DNA of 64,000 bases from Prunella strophiata (taxonomy: Eukaryota; Chordata; Aves; Passeriformes; Prunellidae). Made by a program: the position numbers and the translations under genes. The notes under the pieces are model-generated. The model was not told the DNA's origin and did not search any database. It saw only the letters and a list, made by a program, of their open reading frames with translations. Numbering within the stretch: position 1 is the first letter of the stretch; each line of letters opens with the position of its first letter. Shown piece by piece: positions 59,501 through 64,000 of the stretch. The DNA lies in contig JAZBQD010000001.1 in NCBI GenBank assembly GCA_036583965.1, positions 20,256,941 through 20,320,940 on the forward strand, in the 5' to 3' direction.

Positions 59501-60008
59501 TGGCTGGCACAGGTGTCACTGTCCCTGCCATGGCACAGGTGTCACTGTCCCTGCCATGGCACAGGTGTCATTGTCACCTGGCTGGCACAGGTGTCACTGT
59601 CCCTGCCTGGCACAGGTGTCACTGTCACCTGCCTGGCACACATGTCACTGTCACCTGGCTGGCACAGGTGTCACTGTCCCTGCCATGGCACAGGTGTCAC
59701 TGTCCCTGCCATGGCACAGGTGTCACTGTCACCTGGCTGGCACAGGTGTCACTGTCCCTGCCATGGCACAGGTGTCACTGTCCCTGCCATGGCACAGGTG
59801 TCACTGTCACCTGGCTGGCACAGGTGTCACTGTCCCTGCCATGGCACAGGTGTCACTGTCCCTGCCATGGCACAGGTGTCACTGTCCCTGCCATGGCACA
59901 GGTGTCACTGTCACCTGCCTGGCACGGGTGTCACTGTCCCTGCCATGGCACAGGTGTCACTGTCCCTGGCTGGCACAGGTGTCACTGTCCCTGCCATGGC
60001 ACAGGTGT
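56576..60008. repeat. 25/26-bp minisatellite derived from CR1, about 130 copies
   Basis: Units are CAGGTGTCACTGTCCCTGCC plus ATGGCA (26), the same with TGGCA (25), and CAGGTGTCACTGTCACCTGG plus CTGGCA (26), with rarer CACATGTCACTG and CGGGTGTCACTG forms. The unit core GGTGTC...CCCTGCCATGGCA is the CR1 3'-end string GGTGTCCCTGCCATGGCA with a CACTGT insertion. All plus frames are stop-free, so open frames of 1168-1258 codons are by-products. The right end breaks into a family A LTR. Confidence 0.96.
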
Positions 60009-60351
60009 CTGTGTCCCAGCCCAAGAACCGAAGAAGGAGTCAGGACTCTTCTTGTGCAGTTTCCAAGGTTGTTTATTTTTCCTTATCTAACAAATTTTCT
60101 CCCTGACCAGCCCAGGTCTGTCCAGCAGGTCAGTCCAAGGCACACTGCTCACCTCTGGGGTGGTGTTGTCTTTTTATACTAAAAACTCCCTGTACATTAT
60201 TTACAGTTATTTTCCAATACCCATCACCTGTGTTACACAGTCCAACTCTGCTCTGAAGCAATCCAAAAGTGCCACCATCACCCAGAAGATGGAGGCTGTG
60301 AAGAAGGAGAAAGAAGGACAGAACACTCCCAAATTCCTCCATCCTGACCCC
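60009..60351 (-). mobile_element. LTR family A, fragment lacking both ends
   Basis: From TGTGTCCCAGCCCAAGAACC to CTCCATCCTGACCCC it matches the middle of the LTR at 63227-63837 in reverse complement. A TATAAAAAG box (60170-60178) and an AATAAA (60072-60077) are intact on the minus strand. The outer U5 end is replaced by the minisatellite and the outer U3 is absent. Confidence 0.85.
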
Positions 60352-61824
60352 ACACCATGGCAGGAGCTGCAGGGCCCAGCTGCCCAGCAGAGCCCCAGGA
60401 GGGTGGCACTGAGGCATTGCTGGGTGCCAGCTCCCCCAGCAGTGCCCCAAGGCTCAGGACCCATCCCCAGCATGGAACTGAAGGCAGAAATGGCCCCAAG
60501 CCCCCAGAGCCATCAGAGGGGTTTGTGCTCCAAGGCTGGTCTGATGGAGAGCAAAGCCCAGCTCTGGGCACAGCAGCAGCTCTTTGCCAGCATCATTTGC
60601 TGTGCCTAAAGGTGACAGAGGAGCCCCTGTCAGAGCTGGGAGCTGTGATGGATGGAGCCCACACTGCTTTTATTGGAACAAATGCTCCAACAAGCCCCAA
60701 AATGGGATTGAGTCTCTGCTGCTCAGGGTTCTACAAGTGCAGATCTCTGCCAGCCTCCTGCAGGAGATGGCAATCATCTCCTGCAGCAAATAAAATAATT
60801 CCCTGTTACTCTCTGCTATGAACATGCCATTTGTTTTGATTTGATAAAGTGACTCCTGTTTAGCATCTTCACAAAGCAGAAGGGTTGATGGGTTTGATGG
60901 ATTTTCCTCTCTTTTTTGCAGGTTTAGCTGCACCTGTTAAACACACACACACACTCATCATTCTCAGCTATTGCTGGTTTGGGGATTGGGGGTGCCACGC
61001 TGATACACAGCATTAACTCCCACAGTGGTTCTGTGAAGGGATGAGAATGGATCTCCCTCAATCACATTCCTTTCAACAAATGGTCTCTGGGCCTACAAAG
61101 GCAATTTCTAGGAAATAGAACTTTGTTATTCAGTGTTCCACCACAAATGCCAACCAGAATTCCACAGGACGAACCTGCAAAAAGGAAAGATCAGCTGTGT
61201 TGGAAGAATAAATTGTTCAAAACGCTTCAAAGGCTGAAAAAACACACACCAAGACTTTTCAGGGGAAGGAACACATCCTCAGCACTGAGCACTGGCCATT
61301 CCTGCAGTCCCTCTGCAGCCCTGAGCCCTGCCTGTGCTGGTGCCTCCCCTCTGCTCCCTAAAGCTCCTGCACAGCTCCAGAAACGATTCCCAAGTGTTCT
61401 CCCTTCCCAGACAGGGCTGGGGGCACTCCTGCAGCCCCAGCAGGGTTTGGGGAGGTGGGGCTGGCACCAGGCAGCTGCTGCAGGAGGTGCAGGGGTGAGC
61501 AGGGAGCTCCAGATGTGCAGATGGTGCTGGCAGGAGCCTGCAGGACAGGCTGCCTCATTACAAGGGATAATTAACGGCAGCTGCCTCCGTGGTTAATTAC
61601 TGCCAGCAATTAAACCCGGAGACACATTGCAGCAGACACCCAGGGAGAGCTGGGCTGGGATTGGCCTCCCCTGGGGCTGGACTCCTGCCCACCACCCAGA
61701 CAAGGTTGGATTTCTGTCCCAGGACATCGTTTGCATTTTGTTATGGAACCCCTGAGGCTGGCAAAGCCCTCCCTGAGTCCCACCTGTGCCCATCCCCAGC
61801 TCTGAGTGCCAGCTCCAGGTGCCA
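60352..61824. other. Unique non-coding sequence
   Basis: Single-copy DNA with a short AC run near 60942. The segment at about 61555-61625 (GATAATTAACGGCAGCTGCC, then GTGGTTAATTACTGCC) is a candidate regulatory element. Open frames of up to 157 codons overlap on both strands and are unrecognised. Confidence 0.4.
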
Positions 61825-61950
61825 CCTGCAGGGATGGGCACTCCAACCCTCCCTGGGCAGTGCCTGACCCCCTTTCCATGGGGAAATTCCTGCTGTGCCC
61901 ACCCTGAGCTGCCCTGGCCCAGCCTGGGGCTGTTCCCTCTGCTCCTGGGC
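61825..61950 (-). mobile_element. CR1 LINE fragment
   Basis: GGATGGGCACTCCAACCCTC, then CCTGGGCAGTGCCTGACCCC and GGGGCTGTTCCCTCTGCTCC match 1542-1722 closely and follow the antisense CR1 order. Confidence 0.65.
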
Positions 61951-63054
61951 AATGGAACCCCAGGATAGCTGAGCTTGGACAATTCCCCCAGCCCCATCCT
62001 GGCAGCACTGAGCCCTGCCAGGGATGGAGGCTCCACACCTGCCTGGCACCCTGCTGCAGCACAAACCTCAACCTGCAGAGCAATCCCTGCACAGATGGTG
62101 CCAAGGCAGGTCCTGGGCTGGGAGCTGGAATCCATTCATCACACACACACTGAAATATTTCACATTACAGCTGCTGATACGGGAGGAAACAAGAAATGTG
62201 TTCTCTCCCCTCAGGAGAGGGGGAACAAAAGAAGTGTAATATTAATTTTAATATTATTTGTTGCCCACAACAGCTTGCAGAGCACAAAGAGACCTCAGCA
62301 GGGTTTGAGCACGCTGCTTTAGGAAGCTGCACCCAGGGCAGAGTTTATGAAAAATTAAAATTACACCACCAGGATTTTCTGATAAAAATCCCTTAAAGTT
62401 TCATCATAATCAACAGGAACATTTGTCATCTTTATAATGTTTTAGGTTATATTTTCCCAGGGTTTATCATCCTTAGGATTCCCTTGGGAAGGGCAGAGCA
62501 GTGACAGCGTGTTCAGGAGAGCTCCAGCTTGCAGCCAAATATCCCCATGAAACACAATCAAATATATTCTAATGTTATACATGATAATAAAATATATTCC
62601 ATGCTACAGATAAACAGAATTAAATATCATCCACGAGCAGCACATTTTCTGGCAAGCACCAGAGTAAGGCAGAGCAGGGAGGGCAGATCCTTCCCCTGAG
62701 CTCTCCAGGACCCCTGCCCTGCCCAGCCCTCCAAGCCCACCCAGGGCTGGATGCCAGCCTGGGGCTCCAGCACATCTGTTTCCAGCTGTCCCTGCCCTGC
62801 AGAAGGCACAGAGGGTGGCACAGAAAAGCCCCGGGGAGCTGATGAGGGGAGGCTGTGATCAATGAACACAACTGGCTGTCAGCCTTTTCACTGCCCCACT
62901 CAAGCCCCAGCTGTTTGTTAAAGCGAGAGGCAGAGGAACGGCTCCAGCCCCATTAATGTCCGTCAGCAGCACTCGGGGAAGGGAAGAAAAACGAGCCTGA
63001 TTTCCATAGCCAGCGTCCTTACAGCACCCATTAGCCTGCAGAGCACTGGAACCC
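61951..63054. other. Unique non-coding sequence
   Basis: An AT-rich part (62220-62640) is followed by GC-rich single-copy DNA. The segment at 62915-63030 carries several CpGs and CCCCATTAATGTCCGTCAGC. No exon is recognised. Confidence 0.35.
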
Positions 63055-63226
63055 GGGCCTGGAGGGGCTGGGTGGAACCAGGAGCAGCAGCTGGGGCAGC
63101 TCCCCAGCCCAGGGACAGCTCTGCTGCTCCTGCCCTCAGCAGGGAAGGGCCAGGCTGGGCACTGGGACAGGGAAAGGTGTCCCTGCCGTGCCAGGGTGGC
63201 ACTGGGTGGGATTTCAGGTCCTTTCC
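63055..63226 (+). mobile_element. CR1 LINE, part left of the nested LTR
   Basis: GGGCCAGGCTGGGCACTGGG, AAAGGTGTCCCTGCCGTGCC and GTGGGATTTCAGGTCCTTTCC are the CR1 3' region in sense orientation. It resumes after the LTR as CCCACCCAAAGCCCTCCATG at 63842. Confidence 0.82.
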
Positions 63227-63629
63227 TGTCAGAGCCCAGCACATCCCTCTGGCTGCCCTGGGTGGCTCCAGCCCCTGGCAGGGGCTCACAGCCCTTGGCA
63301 CAGAGCCCAAGACCCCTGTGCCTTTCATCTTGAGCCATGGAAAAAATTATCAACCTTATATGAGGAGTTGCAAGCCACAAAAATTAAGTAGAGTAAGAGT
63401 TAGTTTATCACAGGGTGAAAAAGTAGAATTTTGGGTTTTTTTATAATGAGGGTTCAGGGGTCAAGATGGAGGAATTTGGGAGTGTTCTGTCCTTCTTTCT
63501 CCTTCTTCACAGCCTCCATCTTCTGGGTGATGGTGGCACTTTTGGATTGGCTTAGAGCAGAGTTGGACTGTGTAACACAGGTGATGGGTATTGGAAAATA
63601 ACTGTAAATAATGTACAGGGAGTTTTTAG

Positions 63630-63638
63630 TATAAAAAG
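63630..63638 (+). promoter_or_regulatory. TATA box of LTR family A
   Basis: TATAAAAAG in U3, conserved in the three copies that include this part (5072, 60170, 63630). It would place transcription start roughly 25-30 bases to the right. Confidence 0.6.
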
Positions 63639-63717
63639 ATAACACAGCCTTGGAGGTGGGCAGTGTGCCTGGGACTGACCTGGGCTGGGCAGGGAGAAAA
63701 TTTGTTAAATAAGAAAC

Positions 63718-63723
63718 AATAAA
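63718..63723 (+). terminator. Polyadenylation signal of LTR family A
   Basis: AATAAA about 85 bases downstream of the TATA box, in the position expected for R. Intact also in the 60009 fragment, mutated in the 4864 copy. Confidence 0.6.
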
Positions 63724-63843
63724 CAACCTTGAAAACTGCACAAGAAGAGTCCTGACTCCTCCTTTGGTTCTTGGGCTGGGACACAGAGACTCTCAAACAT
63801 CTCAGGGTCATCTCCAGCTCCTGAGAGACCCCTGACACTTTCC

Positions 63844-63885
63844 CACCCAAAGCCCTCCATGGTCCTGGGGGTGGATGGGGAAGGG
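63844..63885 (+). mobile_element. CR1 LINE, part right of the nested LTR
   Basis: CACCCAAAGCCCTCCATGGT followed by CCTGGGGG continues the CR1 3' end interrupted by the LTR. The terminal octamers are degenerate. Confidence 0.6.
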
Positions 63886-64000
63886 GCTGGGGGTGACCCC
63901 TGCCAGGTCCTGGAGCCCAGCCTTGGCAGCCCCTGGGCACGAGCTCAGGGCTGGGGCTCCAGACACTTTTCCAGCAGGGAGGAGGTGAAAACCCCCAGTT

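Larger units (their letters stand above)
63227..63837 (+). mobile_element. LTR family A, complete solo LTR nested in CR1
   Basis: It begins TGTCAGAGCCC and ends GACCCCTGACA, with inverted termini TGTCAG/CTGACA. CTTTCC lies immediately on both sides (63221-63226 and 63838-63843), a perfect 6-bp target duplication. U3 carries TATAAAAAG at 63630. AATAAA lies at 63718, and the GA- and CT-rich stretch to 63837 would be the end of R plus U5. A 6-bp duplication is known for alpha- and betaretrovirus-like (class II) elements. No gag, pol or env lies beside it, so it is a solo LTR left by recombination. The intact duplication and termini make it the youngest-looking LTR here. Confidence 0.9.

Noticed and set aside
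56406..60182. Plus-strand frames of 1168-1258 codons rich in Cys, His and Trp (WHRCHCP-type)
   Set aside because: All three plus frames are open together over a 25/26-bp CR1-derived array. The Cys/His spacing follows from the unit, not from a metal-binding fold.

Overview
The window reads as bird nuclear DNA, most likely from a songbird (passerine), taken from a long-read assembly. Evidence for a bird is the repeated presence of CR1 LINE 3' ends (the conserved run around CCCTGGCAGTGCCCAAGGCC and CCCTGCCATGGCAGGG), several solo-LTR families of endogenous retroviruses with TATA boxes and AATAAA signals, and the absence of Alu- or B1-like elements. The passerine assignment is inference from general character, not from a species-specific marker. 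I found no protein-coding exon, tRNA, rRNA or CRISPR array that I can defend. Every very long open frame lies in a tandem array and is explained by a stop-free unit, often with a length divisible by three.

The dominant feature is tandem repetition. Seventeen separate minisatellite or microsatellite arrays with unrelated units (5 to about 46 bp) fill roughly 30 kb, close to half of the resolved bases. In order they are: 19-bp (383), 30-bp (1773), 22-bp (2772), 28-bp (6148), 12-bp (7621), 31/32-bp (10939), 15-17-bp (14112), a flawless-looking 21-bp array (18361), 19/23-bp (23141), 33/46-bp (27800), GGGAT-type (29468), 44-bp with a 175-bp higher-order period (31020), 27/33-bp with G-quadruplex motifs (34946), 19/20-bp (43045), 21-bp (47345), 16-bp (50841) and 25/26-bp (56576). 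At least one, 56576-60008, appears to have grown out of the 3' end of a CR1 element.

Three LTR families occur. Family A has near-complete copies at 4864-5474 and 63227-63837 and fragments at 767 and 60009. Family B has copies at 34214-34747 and 48165-48664 and a fragment at 17539. Family C is short, at 19971 and 41746. Two insertions are nested in CR1 copies; the one at 63227 keeps a perfect 6-bp target duplication.

The only CpG-rich stretch is 47600-47930, a candidate promoter or first exon with a good splice-donor match on the minus strand. Two 500-base N blocks (9490-9989, 42545-43044) are assembly gaps. The first is flanked by two copies of the same ~930-bp sequence that differ mainly by small indels, which looks like a false duplication. 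The rest is unique non-coding sequence, probably intergenic or deep intronic DNA of a microchromosome or a chromosome end.
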